A stretch of 64,000 nt of DNA from Cellulomonas sp. NS3 (GCF_024757985.1 NZ_CP103289.1:1488001-1552000); one strand, 5' to 3'; positions 42,907 to 52,476 are shown, counted from the stretch's first letter. The notes: generated by a model not told the origin, from the letters alone. Numbers and translations are program-made.

Positions 42907-44010
42907 TCAGACCAGCTCGGCGTACACCTCGGCCGTCGCGCGCGCCGCGACCTCCCAGGTCAGCGCCCCGGCCTGCGCGAGCGCGAGCGGCGCGAGGTGC
43001 TCGCGGTCCCGCAGCACCGAGACGAGCGCGGCCCCGACCGCCTCCGGGTCCCGTGGCTCGACGGCGACGCCCGCCGCCCCGACGAGCTCCTGCATCGGGG
43101 TGCGCACCGACGTCACGACCGGCACGCCGTACGCCATCGCCTCGACGACCGGGAGCCCGAAGCCCTCCGCGAGCGAGGGGTAGCAGAAGGCCGCCGCGCC
43201 CGCGTACGCGGTGGCGAGGTCCTCGCGGGAGAGCCGGCCGAGCCAGTGGATCGCGGGGTCGTCCTGGCCTGCCCGGCTCTGGTCGCCCCAGCCCGCGGGA
43301 CCGACGAGGACGAGGTCGAGCGAGGGGACGGTCCGGCGTGCGTGCGCGAAGCCGGCGAGGACCCCGGGCAGGTTCTTGCGCGGCTCGTGCGTCCCGCACC
43401 ACAGCACGTACGGGCGGGTGAGCCCGTGCGTGCGGCGGAACCGCTCGAGCTGGTCGGCGCCGACGGGGGGCATGTCGACGCCGTGGGGCACGAGCCGGAC
43501 CCGTGCCTCGTCGAGGCCCTCCGCGACGCACGCGTCGCGCGTGAGGGAGGACGGGACGACGACGAGGTCGGCCTCGCGCCGCACCCGCTCGAGCGCGCGC
43601 CGGAAGTACGCGACGCCGCGCGGTGTGAACGTCTCCGGCTCGGTGAGGAACGCGAGGTCGTGCACCGTGACGACGAGCGGCCGGCGCGTCGGGGGGACGG
43701 CCCACGTGGTCGCGTGGACGACGTCGACCGGTCCGCGCGCGAGCGCCTCGGCGCGGGGACGCCCGAGCCGGTTCCACGCCTCGTACAGCGCCTGCCGCGG
43801 GAGAGGTGCGTGGTCCAGCCGGTCGAGCGTCGGCGCGAAGTCCGGGTCGGGTGCACCGGCGTGCCGCGCGGCCACGCCCGCGACCTCGAGGTCCGGGAAC
43901 GGCGCGAGCGCCTCGGTGAGCCTCGCGATGTAGGTGCCGGACCCGCCGGGCGCCGCGTGCCAGCACTGCTCGACGGTCATCGCGACCCTCGTCGTGCGGT
44001 CCACGGTCAC
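42907..44010 (-). CDS. Family 4 glycosyltransferase
   Basis: A 367-residue GT-B enzyme with GGSGTYIARL near the N-terminus, WCGTHEPRKNLPGVL at the second Rossmann fold and PSLAEGFGLPVVEAMAYG as the E-x7-E motif. GTG at 44010 has GGAG about eight bases upstream. No membrane segment. It is likely a cytoplasmic sugar-adding step for the surface polymer; donor unknown. Confidence 0.9.
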   Translation of the reverse strand: MTVDRTTRVAMTVEQCWHAAPGGSGTYIARLTEALAPFPDLEVAGVAARHAGAPDPDFAPTLDRLDHAPLPRQALYEAWNRLGRPRAEALARGPVDVVHATTWAVPPTRRPLVVTVHDLAFLTEPETFTPRGVAYFRRALERVRREADLVVVPSSLTRDACVAEGLDEARVRLVPHGVDMPPVGADQLERFRRTHGLTRPYVLWCGTHEPRKNLPGVLAGFAHARRTVPSLDLVLVGPAGWGDQSRAGQDDPAIHWLGRLSREDLATAYAGAAAFCYPSLAEGFGLPVVEAMAYGVPVVTSVRTPMQELVGAAGVAVEPRDPEAVGAALVSVLRDREHLAPLALAQAGALTWEVAARATAEVYAELV

Positions 44011-44191
44011 CGCGGCGCTCCGGCGGGTCGGTACGATCGTCGCTGCGTCGCGCCGGCCGGCTCCCGCCGTCGACGACGGGGGCTCGAGGGCGCGGAGATC
44101 ACGGCCGGGAGTCTAGCGCCGGGCCTCGCACGACGTCCGCGCCCGGGACGGCCCGGGCACGAACGGACCACGACGGCGACGAGGAGCAGAC

Positions 44192-45319
44192 ATGCGCGTG
44201 CTGGTGGACGCGACAGCCATCCCGGCGGACCGGGGCGGTGTCGGTCGCTACGTCGACAACCTCCTCCCGGCGGTGGCGGCCCTCGGCGTCGACCTCGCGG
44301 TCGTCTGCCAGGCGCGGGACGTCGCGTCGTTCGCGCAGGCGCTGCCCGGTGCGGAGATCGTCGCGGCACCGGCCGCGGTGGACCGCCGACCCGTCCGCCT
44401 CGCGTGGGAGCAGACCGGACTTCCTCTGCTGGCGCGCCGGCTGCGGGCCGACGTCCTGCACTGCCCGCACTACACGATGCCGCAGGTGGGCAGCACCCCG
44501 GTCGTCGTGACGCTGCACGACGCGACCTTCTTCAGCCACCCGGAGCTGCACGGGGACGTCAAGCGGCGGTTCTTCCAGACGTGGACGAAGGTGGCCGTCC
44601 GCCGCGCGGCGACGCTCGTCGTCCCGTCGGAGGCCACCGGGCGCGAGGTCCGGCGCTTCGCGGGAGGCGACGAACGGGCGTTCCACGTCGCCTACCACGG
44701 GGTCGACACCTCCGTCTTCCACCCCGTCCCGCCCGAGGAGCGCGAGCGCGTGCGGGCCACGCTCGGCCTCGACGGCTGGCGGTACATCGCCTTCCTCGGC
44801 ACCCTCGAGCCGCGCAAGAACGTCCCGGCGCTCGTGCGCGCCTGGGTCGGTGCGGTGCGCGACCTGCCGGAGCCGCCCGTCCTCGTGCTGGCCGGTGGAC
44901 CCGGCTGGGACACGGGGGTCGAACCGGCTCTCGCGGCCGTGCCGGCGGGGCTGGACGCGCGTCGCGCCGGCTACCTGCCGCTCGACGACCTGCCGGGCTT
45001 CCTCGCCGGCGCCGAGTTCGTCGCGTACCCGAGCCTCGGGGAGGGCTTCGGGCTCCCCGTCCTCGAGGCCATGGCGTGCGGGGCCGCGGTCCTGACGTCG
45101 CGGGAGCTCTCGCTCCCCGAGGTGGGCGGCGACGCCGTCGCGTACACCAGCCTGGACGACGAGGGCATGAGCCGCGCGATCGGCGACCTGCTCGCGGACG
45201 CGGAGACCCGTGCCCGGCTCGCGACCGCCGCGACCGCGCGCGCCGCGGGCTTCACGTGGGACGTCAGCGCCCGCCGGCACGTCGAGGCCTACGAGGCCGC
45301 CGTCGCCACGCGCGGCTGA
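44192..45319 (+). CDS. Family 4 glycosyltransferase
   Basis: A 375-residue GT-B enzyme related to the previous one but clearly distinct: DATAIPADRGGVGRYVDNL, FLGTLEPRKNVPALV and PSLGEGFGLPVLEAMACG. GGAG precedes the ATG. It diverges from the neighbouring GT4 and converges on rmlC, with a strong hairpin between. Confidence 0.9.
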   Translation: MRVLVDATAIPADRGGVGRYVDNLLPAVAALGVDLAVVCQARDVASFAQALPGAEIVAAPAAVDRRPVRLAWEQTGLPLLARRLRADVLHCPHYTMPQVGSTPVVVTLHDATFFSHPELHGDVKRRFFQTWTKVAVRRAATLVVPSEATGREVRRFAGGDERAFHVAYHGVDTSVFHPVPPEERERVRATLGLDGWRYIAFLGTLEPRKNVPALVRAWVGAVRDLPEPPVLVLAGGPGWDTGVEPALAAVPAGLDARRAGYLPLDDLPGFLAGAEFVAYPSLGEGFGLPVLEAMACGAAVLTSRELSLPEVGGDAVAYTSLDDEGMSRAIGDLLADAETRARLATAATARAAGFTWDVSARRHVEAYEAAVATRG

Positions 45320-45337
45320 GCCGGGGACGGCGCCCGA

Positions 45338-45378
45338 CGACCTCGCCCGGTGACCTGTCGGGTCGCCGGACGAGGTCG
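45338..45378. terminator. Bidirectional terminator between GT4 and rmlC
   Basis: CGACCTCG (45338-45345) pairs with CGAGGTCG (45371-45378), continued inward by a CCGGTGACC/GGTCGCCGG stem with one wobble pair. Confidence 0.7.
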
Positions 45379-45395
45379 CGCGGCGCGTGGCGCGC

Positions 45396-46028
45396 TCAGG
45401 CGCCGGTCGAGCCGCCGCGGAGCGAGCGCACGTACGCCTCGACCTCGGCGGCCTGGGGCAGTGCGCCGGCGGCGAGCGCCTCCTGCAGCGAGGGGGCGGC
45501 CGCGTCCTTGGGCGACAGCAGCGGCTCGAGCGGGGAGCCGTCCCGCGCCGCCGTCGGCCACGCGATCGCGAGGTCGGGGTCGAGCGGGTGCACGCCGTGC
45601 TCACGCTCCGGCGCGTACCCCTCGGAGCAGAGGTAGGTGACGGTCGACCCGTCCTGCAGCGAGCAGAACGCGTGGCCCACGCCCTCGGGCAGGTAGATCG
45701 CGCGCCGGTCCGTGTCGTCGAGCAGGACCGAGTCCCATGTGCCGAACGTCGGGGACCCGACGCGCAGGTCGACCACGATGTCGAGCACCGCGCCGACGGG
45801 GCACGTCACGTACTTGGCCTGGCCGGGCGGCACGTCGGCGTAGTGCACGCCGCGCACGACGCCCGCGGCCGAGACGGACAGGTTCGCCTGTGCGAGCCGG
45901 AGCGGGTGCCCGACGGCGTCGACGAACTCCTTCTCCTTGAACCACTCGAGGAACACGCCTCGGTCGTCACCGAACTGCCGCGGTGTGATCTCCCACGCGC
46001 CCGGCACCGCGAGCTCTCGGAGCTCCAT
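45396..46028 (-). CDS. rmlC: dTDP-4-dehydrorhamnose 3,5-epimerase (RmlC)
   Basis: 210 residues, a cupin enzyme that epimerises dTDP-4-keto-6-deoxyglucose at C3 and C5. PRQFGDDRGVFLEWF, the catalytic-His stretch VVRGVHYADVPPGQAKYV and LPEGVGHAFCSL fit RmlC. The ATG follows GAGGTGG. The C-terminal ~25 residues exceed the usual length. It diverges from rmlD, sharing a promoter region. Confidence 0.94.
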   Translation of the reverse strand: MELRELAVPGAWEITPRQFGDDRGVFLEWFKEKEFVDAVGHPLRLAQANLSVSAAGVVRGVHYADVPPGQAKYVTCPVGAVLDIVVDLRVGSPTFGTWDSVLLDDTDRRAIYLPEGVGHAFCSLQDGSTVTYLCSEGYAPEREHGVHPLDPDLAIAWPTAARDGSPLEPLLSPKDAAAPSLQEALAAGALPQAAEVEAYVRSLRGGSTGA

Positions 46029-46071
46029 CTGTCCACCTCATCCTCGTGTCCGCCCTGCCTACCGACCTCGG

Positions 46072-46079
46072 TACCCTAA
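46072..46079. promoter_or_regulatory. Overlapping back-to-back -10 boxes of rmlC and rmlD
   Basis: TACCCT (46072-46077) on the plus strand overlaps TAGGGT (46079-46074) on the minus strand, so one palindromic element could drive both rhamnose genes. Confidence 0.4.
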
Positions 46080-46145
46080 GGGGCGCCGTCGCGAGCCGCT
46101 GTGGCCGACCGCCACGTCGAGACGTCGCAGAGGGAGCAGATCTCT

Positions 46146-46991
46146 GTGCGTTGGCTGGTCACCGGTGCGGCCGGGATGCTCGGGACCGATCTGGTCACCA
46201 CGCTGCGGGCGCGGGACGTCGACGTCACCGCCCTCGCGCGGGACGAGCTCGACATCACGGACCACGACGCCGTGCACGCCGCCGTGGCCGGTCACGACGT
46301 CGTCGTGAACTGCGCGGCGTGGGCGAACGTCGACGCCGCGGAGGAGCAGGAGCCCGCGGCGTTCGCCGTCAACGCCACCGGGCCGCACGCGCTCGCCCGG
46401 AGCGCGGCGCTGCACGGCAGCCGGCTGGTGCACGTCTCGACGGACTACGTCTTCGACGGCAGCGCCACGAGCCCGTACCCGGAGGACGGCCCGATGGCGC
46501 CTCGGTCCGCGTACGGCCGGACGAAGGCGGCGGGGGAGTGGGCCGTGCTGGCCGCGGACCCCCGGCACCTCGTGGTGCGGACCGCGTGGCTCTACGGCGC
46601 GCACGGCGGGTGCTTCCCCAAGACCATCGCGCGCGTGGCGCAGGAGCGCGGCGGACTGGACGTCGTCGCGGACCAGGTCGGGCAGCCGACGTGGACCGTG
46701 GACCTCGCCGAGCTGGTGGTCGCGATGGTCGAGGCGCAGGTGCCGGGCGGCGTCTACCACGGCACGTCCGCCGGCGAGGCGTCGTGGCACGCGTTCGCCC
46801 AGGCCGTCGTCGCTGCCGCCGGGCTGGACCCGGAGATCGTCCGGCCGACCACGAGCGCGGAGTTCGTGCGCCCCGCGCCGCGCCCGGCGTACTCGGTGCT
46901 CGGGCACGAGCGCCTGCGCGCCGCGGGCGTCGCGACGATCGGCGACTGGGCCGGCCGGTGGGAGGCCGCCGCGCCGGCCGTCCTCGGCTGA
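46146..46991 (+). CDS. rmlD: dTDP-4-dehydrorhamnose reductase (RmlD)
   Basis: 281 residues, an SDR enzyme that makes dTDP-L-rhamnose with NAD(P)H. RWLVTGAAGMLG is the nucleotide-binding motif at the N-terminus, STDYVFDG and YGRTKAAGE carry the catalytic Tyr and Lys, and RTAWLYG is conserved. GTG at 46146 begins right at the Rossmann strand with GGGAG upstream; an ATG 15 codons earlier is possible but less likely. Confidence 0.95.
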   Translation: MRWLVTGAAGMLGTDLVTTLRARDVDVTALARDELDITDHDAVHAAVAGHDVVVNCAAWANVDAAEEQEPAAFAVNATGPHALARSAALHGSRLVHVSTDYVFDGSATSPYPEDGPMAPRSAYGRTKAAGEWAVLAADPRHLVVRTAWLYGAHGGCFPKTIARVAQERGGLDVVADQVGQPTWTVDLAELVVAMVEAQVPGGVYHGTSAGEASWHAFAQAVVAAAGLDPEIVRPTTSAEFVRPAPRPAYSVLGHERLRAAGVATIGDWAGRWEAAAPAVLG

Positions 46992-47065
46992 CCGCGGCCC
47001 TCCGGGGCCGTCAGGGCGACGGGTGCCGTCGCGCGGGTGCAGGCGCACCCAGCCGGAGGTGCGGG

Positions 47066-47099
47066 TCCCGCGGGCGGCCGTACGGGGCCGCCCGCGGGA
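47066..47099. terminator. Bidirectional terminator between rmlD and the DUF2304 gene
   Basis: A perfect 14-bp stem (47066-47079 with 47086-47099) with a 6-nt loop abuts the stop codon of the minus-strand gene. Confidence 0.8.
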
Positions 47100-47477
47100 T
47101 CAGAGCGTGGCGTCCGGCGGGGTGCCCGTGCGCGACTGCCCGAGCGCGTCCTCGATGTCGAGCCGCAGGAGGGCGACCTCCTCGGCGACCGTCCGAGCCT
47201 GGTCCTCGATGCGCGACAGCTCCGTGGACAGGTGGACGCAGACCACGAGCAGCACGACGAACGCGGACGCGAAGAGCAGGTTGACGGGCGTCGTCACACC
47301 GACGAGGTCCGAGACGCGCGCCGCGAGGCCGGGGAAGATCGCGAGCACCACGTTGGCCACCGCCAGGGCGATCCAGATGCCGGCGTACTTCTCGCGGATC
47401 TTCCGCGTCCGCAGGAGCCCGAAGATGATCGCGGCGACGACGGCGCACGCGACGACCGCGAACCCGTAGCCGCTCAT
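47100..47477 (-). CDS. DUF2304 membrane protein
   Basis: 125 residues with three hydrophobic segments (about 4-20, 34-50, 65-83) followed by a cytoplasmic helical tail (LSTELSRIEDQARTVAEEVA). DUF2304 proteins are regularly encoded next to dolichol-phosphate-mannose-synthase-like GT2 genes, as here; the ATG overlaps that gene's stop by four bases. It is likely an accessory membrane partner of the GT2. Confidence 0.9.
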   Translation of the reverse strand: MSGYGFAVVACAVVAAIIFGLLRTRKIREKYAGIWIALAVANVVLAIFPGLAARVSDLVGVTTPVNLLFASAFVVLLVVCVHLSTELSRIEDQARTVAEEVALLRLDIEDALGQSRTGTPPDATL

Positions 47478-48214
47478 GCGGCGCTCCGGTCACGGACGGC
47501 ACCACGGGGCCGCGTGAGGGCGACGACCATCGCCAGCATCGCGCGCACGAGGAACACGGCGGCGCGGACAGGGCTGTGCGACGGGGTCCCGCCGGCGCGT
47601 GGGCGCATCTCGACTCCGACCTGACGGATCCGGAGCCCGGATCGTGCGGCGATGACGAGGGACTCGATCGTGTCCCCCAGGTACTCGGCAGGGTAGTCCG
47701 CGGCGAAGCGGAGGATCGCCGACCGGTTGCAGGCCTTGAAGCCGGACGTTGTGTCGGTCAGCCGCGTCCCGGACACGCGCGAGAGCACGGTCGACAGGAA
47801 CCACATCGTCCCGCGGCGGGCGCGACCCACCGTGTAGGTCCCGACGCCGGCGAAGCGCGCGCCGATCACGACGTCGGCCTGACCGTGGCGCAGCGGCTCG
47901 AGGAGGTCCGGGACGGCGGCCGGGTCGTGCTGGCCGTCCGCGTCGAGCTGGACGGCGAACTCGTAGCCGCGTCGCTCGGCGAAGCGGTAGCCGGCGCGCA
48001 TCGCGCCGCCGACCCCCAGGTTCACCGGCAGCTCGAGGACCCGGGCACCGGCCTCGCGTGCCACGTGCGAGGTCCGGTCGGTCGAGCCGTCGTTGACGAC
48101 GAGGACGTCGGCCTCCGGGACGCGGCTCTGGACCTCGGCGACGACGCCGCCCAGGGTCACCTCCTCGTTCCACGCAGGGATGATGATGAGCACGGTCGAG
48201 GGCTGCTGCGGCAC
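47474..48214 (-). CDS. Family 2 glycosyltransferase, polyprenyl-phosphate sugar synthase type
   Basis: 246 residues. VLIIIPAWNEEVTLGGVV, VVNDGSTDRT, LDADGQHDP (DxD) and TDTTSGFKACNR match the dolichyl-phosphate mannosyltransferase group, which loads a sugar onto polyprenyl phosphate at the cytoplasmic face. With DUF2304 and the DUF2142/PIG-V-type enzymes nearby, it could supply polyprenyl-phosphate mannose for extracytoplasmic transfer. GTG at 48214 is leaderless. Confidence 0.92.
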   Translation of the reverse strand: MPQQPSTVLIIIPAWNEEVTLGGVVAEVQSRVPEADVLVVNDGSTDRTSHVAREAGARVLELPVNLGVGGAMRAGYRFAERRGYEFAVQLDADGQHDPAAVPDLLEPLRHGQADVVIGARFAGVGTYTVGRARRGTMWFLSTVLSRVSGTRLTDTTSGFKACNRSAILRFAADYPAEYLGDTIESLVIAARSGLRIRQVGVEMRPRAGGTPSHSPVRAAVFLVRAMLAMVVALTRPRGAVRDRSAA

Positions 48215-48226
48215 GCGTGCACTCTA
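48212..48226 (-). promoter_or_regulatory. Leaderless promoter/start of the GT2-DUF2304 pair
   Basis: On the minus strand TAGAGT (48226-48221) is six bases before GTG at 48214. Confidence 0.55.
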
Positions 48227-48349
48227 CCGAGGGCACGGTGCCTTCTCGGCCCGGTCCGGGTGCCCGGCCGTCCCGGACGTGCACGTCCGCGGGACCGGAC
48301 GCTGCCCCACGGCACCCGGCGCGTGCCCCGACGGCGGGTGCGCCGCTGG

Positions 48350-48364
48350 TAGGGTGCCCGGGTG
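48350..48364 (+). promoter_or_regulatory. Leaderless promoter/start of the DUF2142 gene
   Basis: TAGGGT at 48350-48355 is six bases before GTG at 48362. Confidence 0.6.
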
Positions 48365-49945
48365 AATCTGGGTGCTCTGCGGAGCCGTCACGGCCTGCTC
48401 GCGAAGGGGCTCGGCGCCCTCTTCCTCCTGATGGCGCTGGGGACGTGGGCGGTGGCCTCGCCGGTCGGCGCGTCGCCCGACGAGGACTACCACCTGGTGA
48501 GCATCTGGTGCGGCCAGGGGCTGCGCGACGGCGTGTGCGAGGCGGCGGACATCCCGCAGGCGCGCACGATCCCGCACGCGCTGCTCGAGTCGCCCTGCTA
48601 CAACTTCCACCCCGAGACGAGCGCGCAGTGCCAGGCGGCGAAGTACGCCGTCGACGTCCAGGAGATGGTGCCGACCGAGCGCGGCAACTTCGTGGGGGAC
48701 TACCCGCCGGTCTTCTACGCGGCGATGAGCGTGTTCGTCGGCGACGACATCTCGCTCTCCGTCATCGTGATCCGCCTCGTGAACGCGCTCGTGTTCGTCC
48801 TCGTGCTGGGCGCGGTGTACGTCGCGTCGGTGCCCGGGCTGCGGCGTGCGCTCCTGCTCGGTACCGCGGTCACCGCGGTGCCCCTCGGGATGTTCCTCGT
48901 CCCGTCGGCCAACCCGAGCAGCTGGGCCATCCTGGCCGTGCCGTCGTTGCTCGTCGCGGTCCTCGGCTACGTCACGACGGACGAGCGCCGCCGGCGGTGG
49001 CTGCTCGGCGGTCTCGCCGCCCTCGCCGTGCTCCTCGGTGCCGGCGCGCGGGGCGACGCCGCCATGTACTGCGCCGTCGCGGTCGGAGCGGCGCTCATCC
49101 TCACCTTCCGTCCGGACCTCCGCTTCGTGCATCGCGCCGCGTACCCGGTCGTGCTCGCGGTCGTCTCGGTCGCCGCCTTCCTGTCCGCCGGGCAGTCGAG
49201 CGCGGCCGGTGGCGCCGAGGCACCTCCGCTGACCGTCGGCCGCATCATGGAGCTGATGACGACCGTCCCCGAGCTGTGGGTGGGCGGCCTCGGGTACTGG
49301 GAGCTCGGCTGGCTCGACACCGTGATGCCCCCGCTCGTCTGGGTGCTCTGCTGGGGGATGTACGCAGCTGTCGTGTACGCCGCGATCGGGTACGCCGGCC
49401 TGCAGCGAGGGCTCGCGATCTCCGCCGTCGCCCTGGCGCTCTGGCTCGTCCCCGCCTACATCCAGTACCTCTCGGGCGCCCCGGTGGGCGCGTACGTGCA
49501 GCCGCGGTACATCCTCCCGCTCGTGACGCTGCTCGCCGTGACAGCCCTCGTGCGCCTCGACGGGCAGGCGTTCCGCGTCTCGCCGGCGCAGCGCTGGATC
49601 CTCGTGGCGGCGCTCTCGGTCGCGAACGCGACGGCGCTGCACACCAACATCCGGCGCTACGTGACGGGCAGCGACGTCGGGGGCCCGGACCTCGACGAGC
49701 GGATCGAGTGGTGGTGGGGCGGCCCGGTGTCCCCGCTCTCGCTGTGGTTCCTCGGCGCCGTGGCGTTCGCCGTCGGGCTCGCCCTTGTCAGTGCGGAGCT
49801 CGCCCGGGACGCGCTGGCGCGGGGGACGGCCGACGAGGCCCCCGCCGAGGAGGCGTCGACGCAGCGGCCGCAGCCTGCGGGCCCGGCGGCGCACGAGGCC
49901 GACGAGGACGCGACCGTGGAGCCCGCGCGCACCGCACGCGGCTGA
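48362..49945 (+). CDS. DUF2142 membrane protein (GT-C-like)
   Basis: 527 residues with about ten to eleven membrane helices and a large loop after the first helix that contains SPDEDYHLV and VGDYPPVFYAAMS, typical of DUF2142. The acidic motif in the first extracytoplasmic loop suggests a GT-C glycosyltransferase using polyprenyl-phosphate sugars outside the membrane. A charged Glu/Ala/Pro-rich C-terminal tail is cytoplasmic. It diverges from the polyprenyl-phosphate sugar synthase. Confidence 0.88.
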   Translation: MNLGALRSRHGLLAKGLGALFLLMALGTWAVASPVGASPDEDYHLVSIWCGQGLRDGVCEAADIPQARTIPHALLESPCYNFHPETSAQCQAAKYAVDVQEMVPTERGNFVGDYPPVFYAAMSVFVGDDISLSVIVIRLVNALVFVLVLGAVYVASVPGLRRALLLGTAVTAVPLGMFLVPSANPSSWAILAVPSLLVAVLGYVTTDERRRRWLLGGLAALAVLLGAGARGDAAMYCAVAVGAALILTFRPDLRFVHRAAYPVVLAVVSVAAFLSAGQSSAAGGAEAPPLTVGRIMELMTTVPELWVGGLGYWELGWLDTVMPPLVWVLCWGMYAAVVYAAIGYAGLQRGLAISAVALALWLVPAYIQYLSGAPVGAYVQPRYILPLVTLLAVTALVRLDGQAFRVSPAQRWILVAALSVANATALHTNIRRYVTGSDVGGPDLDERIEWWWGGPVSPLSLWFLGAVAFAVGLALVSAELARDALARGTADEAPAEEASTQRPQPAGPAAHEADEDATVEPARTARG

Positions 49946-50029
49946 GCTCCGCCGGCGCCGGCGCGGGCGGGCGCTGTTTCGCCGGGCGCCCACGCCCCGG
50001 CAGGACCGGCGTCTCCGAGCAGGCGCCGG

Positions 50030-51298
50030 CTACCCGGCGCCCGAGGTCCTGGCCGGCGCCGCGGTCTGCGACCAGAGCGCCGGCAACGCCCACGCCAGCG
50101 CGGCCAGCGGCCCGACGAGGGCGCCGACGGCCGTCGTCGCGACGACGTCCAGGTCGCTGACGGTGAGCCACAGCGCGGTGCTCCCCGCGGCGACCGCCCA
50201 CGCCCCGATCATGTGCCGGTAGGCGGACAGCGCGACCAGCGCGGCCGAGAGCAGCAGCACCCAGGCGAGGAGGCACGAGGAGGCCACCAGCAGGCCGACG
50301 GCCAGCCCCTCGACGTCGTACTCGTCGGTGTACACGACGCGGACGACCCACGGGCCGACGAGCGCACCCACGAGCCCGCCCACGACCGCGAGCAGGACGG
50401 CTCCGCCCGTCCCCAGGACGAGCATGCGTCGCAGCGGGGAGGGAGCGCCGTCGCCCTGTGCGCTCCACCGGACCACCGCGGGCACCGCGAGCGCCTGGAT
50501 CGGGGACACGAGCAGCAGGGGGATGCGGGACACCGTGAGCGCGGCGAAGACGGCGCCGCCGGCGGCACCTGGCGGGGTGTCGGTCAGCGCGGTGACCATC
50601 GTCGGGTAGCCGGTGATGACGCTCGCGGTCAGGGCGGCCGCCACCATGAGCGAGGCGGCCCGGCGCAGCGCCGGGCCGAGGGTGCGGACCTGAGGGCGGC
50701 CCAGCGGGACGACGGACCCGAGGCGCCGCGCCCACAGGACCCACGCGAACGACCCGACCCCGACGGCCACGGCCGCGGTGGGCAGGGTCAGCCCGACCGC
50801 GACGATGATCACGAGCAGGAGAACGAGCCGGGACAGCGCCTCCGCGACGACGAGCCCGGCGTACTGCCCGACCTCGTCCGAGCCGATCAGGACGCCGCGC
50901 ACCGCGAACTGGACCGCGAAGCCGAACGCCGCCACGACCACGACGAGGCCGATCGTGCTCTCCGGGTCGCCGTAGAGGCGGGAGGCGACGGGGGGCAGCA
51001 GCGTGAGCGCCGCCGCTCCGACGGCGAGGACCGCGGCAGCCGCGGTGACGGTGCCGGTCGACGGGCCGGTCTCGGTCTCGCTGTTCGCCGCCCGCCGGGC
51101 CGACTCCTGCTCGATCGTGGACAGCGAGCTGCCCAGCCCGAACAGGACGCCCCAGAACGCGACGAACAGCCCGAACGAGGCCGGGTCGAGCACCTTGCCC
51201 ACGAGGGCGAGGAGCGCGTAGCCCGCGAGGCTCGCGACACCGATCGCGACGCCGATGCCGGCGACGCCCGACCCCGCTCGCAGGCGCGGCACCCTCAT
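50030..51298 (-). CDS. Polysaccharide flippase-like membrane protein (MATE/Wzx group)
   Basis: 422 residues with about twelve hydrophobic helices. The N-terminal GVAIGVASLAGYALLALVGK and FGLFVAFWGVLFGLGSSLS resemble oligosaccharide flippases. It may move lipid-linked sugars across the membrane, which would give this island a second export route beside Wzm/Wzt. The ATG at 51298 overlaps the preceding GT2 stop by four bases. Confidence 0.8.
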   Translation of the reverse strand: MRVPRLRAGSGVAGIGVAIGVASLAGYALLALVGKVLDPASFGLFVAFWGVLFGLGSSLSTIEQESARRAANSETETGPSTGTVTAAAAVLAVGAAALTLLPPVASRLYGDPESTIGLVVVVAAFGFAVQFAVRGVLIGSDEVGQYAGLVVAEALSRLVLLLVIIVAVGLTLPTAAVAVGVGSFAWVLWARRLGSVVPLGRPQVRTLGPALRRAASLMVAAALTASVITGYPTMVTALTDTPPGAAGGAVFAALTVSRIPLLLVSPIQALAVPAVVRWSAQGDGAPSPLRRMLVLGTGGAVLLAVVGGLVGALVGPWVVRVVYTDEYDVEGLAVGLLVASSCLLAWVLLLSAALVALSAYRHMIGAWAVAAGSTALWLTVSDLDVVATTAVGALVGPLAALAWALPALWSQTAAPARTSGAG

Positions 51299-52350
51299 CC
51301 GCGGCGCCGCGCGCGCACGACCCGCGCGGCGGCGAGCGCGAGTCCCCGCAGGACGCCCGCGCCGAACACCGGGACGAAGACCGGCGTGAGCGTCGCGGCG
51401 GCACGCACCTCGTACGCGGAGCCCCCGACGGCGCGCACGGTGGCCGGGACGGCGACGAGCACCGCCGCGACGCCGGCCGCGCCGAGCCTGGGCCGGCGCA
51501 CGGCAGCCACCGCGGTCAGGGCGCCGACACCGAGAGCCGCGAGGAGCGCGCGCCGCACGACCCCGGGCTGCCCGAGGTACCCGTCGACGAACGTCGTCCC
51601 GCGGAAGTACGCCTGCCGCACGAACCCGCGCGCCCCGGTCTTGCCGTGGTAGCGGAAGCTGAAGTCGGGGGAGAGCCAGATGCGCTCCTGGCTCGCCACG
51701 TAGCGCAGCAGCCGGGTGTCGTCGCTCGCGAGGTGGGCCTCGTCGTACAGCGAGTCGAAGCCCTGCACCGCGTCCTGCAGGAGGCTCCGGCTGAGGAGCA
51801 GGCAGCCGGTGCCCTTCGGGTAGTAGTCGAAGTCCTCCGACCCGAAGGACACGAGGCGCGGCCGCGCGGTGTAGCGGCGCCAGCCGATCTTCACGAGACC
51901 CGACCAGAACGCCGCGAACGCGTTGCCCTGCGTCTCGACGTCGACGTGACCGCACCACACCCGCCGGTCCGGGTTCGCCGCCACCTGCGCGCGGAGCCAC
52001 CGCAGCGAGTCGGGCTGGACGATGACGCGGCTGTCGAGCAGCAGCACCCACGGCTCGCGGGCGGCCTCGACCCCCGCGCCCCGCGCGGCGAGGCGGCCCG
52101 CGTTGGCCTGGTGCAGGACCCGGATCCCGGTCGTGCGTGCCAGCGCGTCGAGCACCTCGGGCGTGCCGTCGGTGCTGCCGTCGTCGACGGCCACGACGTC
52201 GAGCGTGAGGCCCGCGGCGGTGCCGGCGGCGAGGAGGGCCTCGACCGCGGTGCGGACCCACACCTCCTCGTTGTAGACCGGGATCACGACGCTGAGCGCG
52301 TCGAGGGGTCCCGGGGCGGCGTCCGGTGCGGTGCTGTGCTGCGCGTTCAC
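51295..52350 (-). CDS. Family 2 glycosyltransferase with C-terminal membrane segments
   Basis: 351 residues. LSVVIPVYNEEVWVRTAV, VAVDDGSTDGT and LLLDSRVIV form the GT-A domain; FDSLYDEAHLASDDTRLLR and SFRYHGKTGARGFVRQA follow. Two hydrophobic segments near the C-terminus anchor it. GTG at 52350 is seven bases after TAGGCT, excluding longer in-frame openings. It is coupled to the flippase-like gene. Confidence 0.88.
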   Translation of the reverse strand: MNAQHSTAPDAAPGPLDALSVVIPVYNEEVWVRTAVEALLAAGTAAGLTLDVVAVDDGSTDGTPEVLDALARTTGIRVLHQANAGRLAARGAGVEAAREPWVLLLDSRVIVQPDSLRWLRAQVAANPDRRVWCGHVDVETQGNAFAAFWSGLVKIGWRRYTARPRLVSFGSEDFDYYPKGTGCLLLSRSLLQDAVQGFDSLYDEAHLASDDTRLLRYVASQERIWLSPDFSFRYHGKTGARGFVRQAYFRGTTFVDGYLGQPGVVRRALLAALGVGALTAVAAVRRPRLGAAGVAAVLVAVPATVRAVGGSAYEVRAAATLTPVFVPVFGAGVLRGLALAAARVVRARRRG

Positions 52351-52363
52351 GCCGGGCAGCCTA
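52348..52363 (-). promoter_or_regulatory. Near-leaderless promoter/start of the GT2-flippase pair
   Basis: On the minus strand TAGGCT (52363-52358) is seven bases before GTG at 52350. Confidence 0.5.
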
Positions 52364-52476
52364 TCGCCGGGCCGGGTGCGTCCGGGCACGTCCGGGCACG
52401 TCAGGGACTGGCCGTGATCGGGCCGCGCGAGTCGTCGGTCTGCCCGGAACGCACCGGGACGGCACCTCCGTCCGCG

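Noticed and set aside
46101-46145. Upstream ATG start for rmlD
   Set aside because: It adds 15 residues before the Rossmann strand, and the GTG at 46146 has a better ribosome-binding site; kept only as an alternative.
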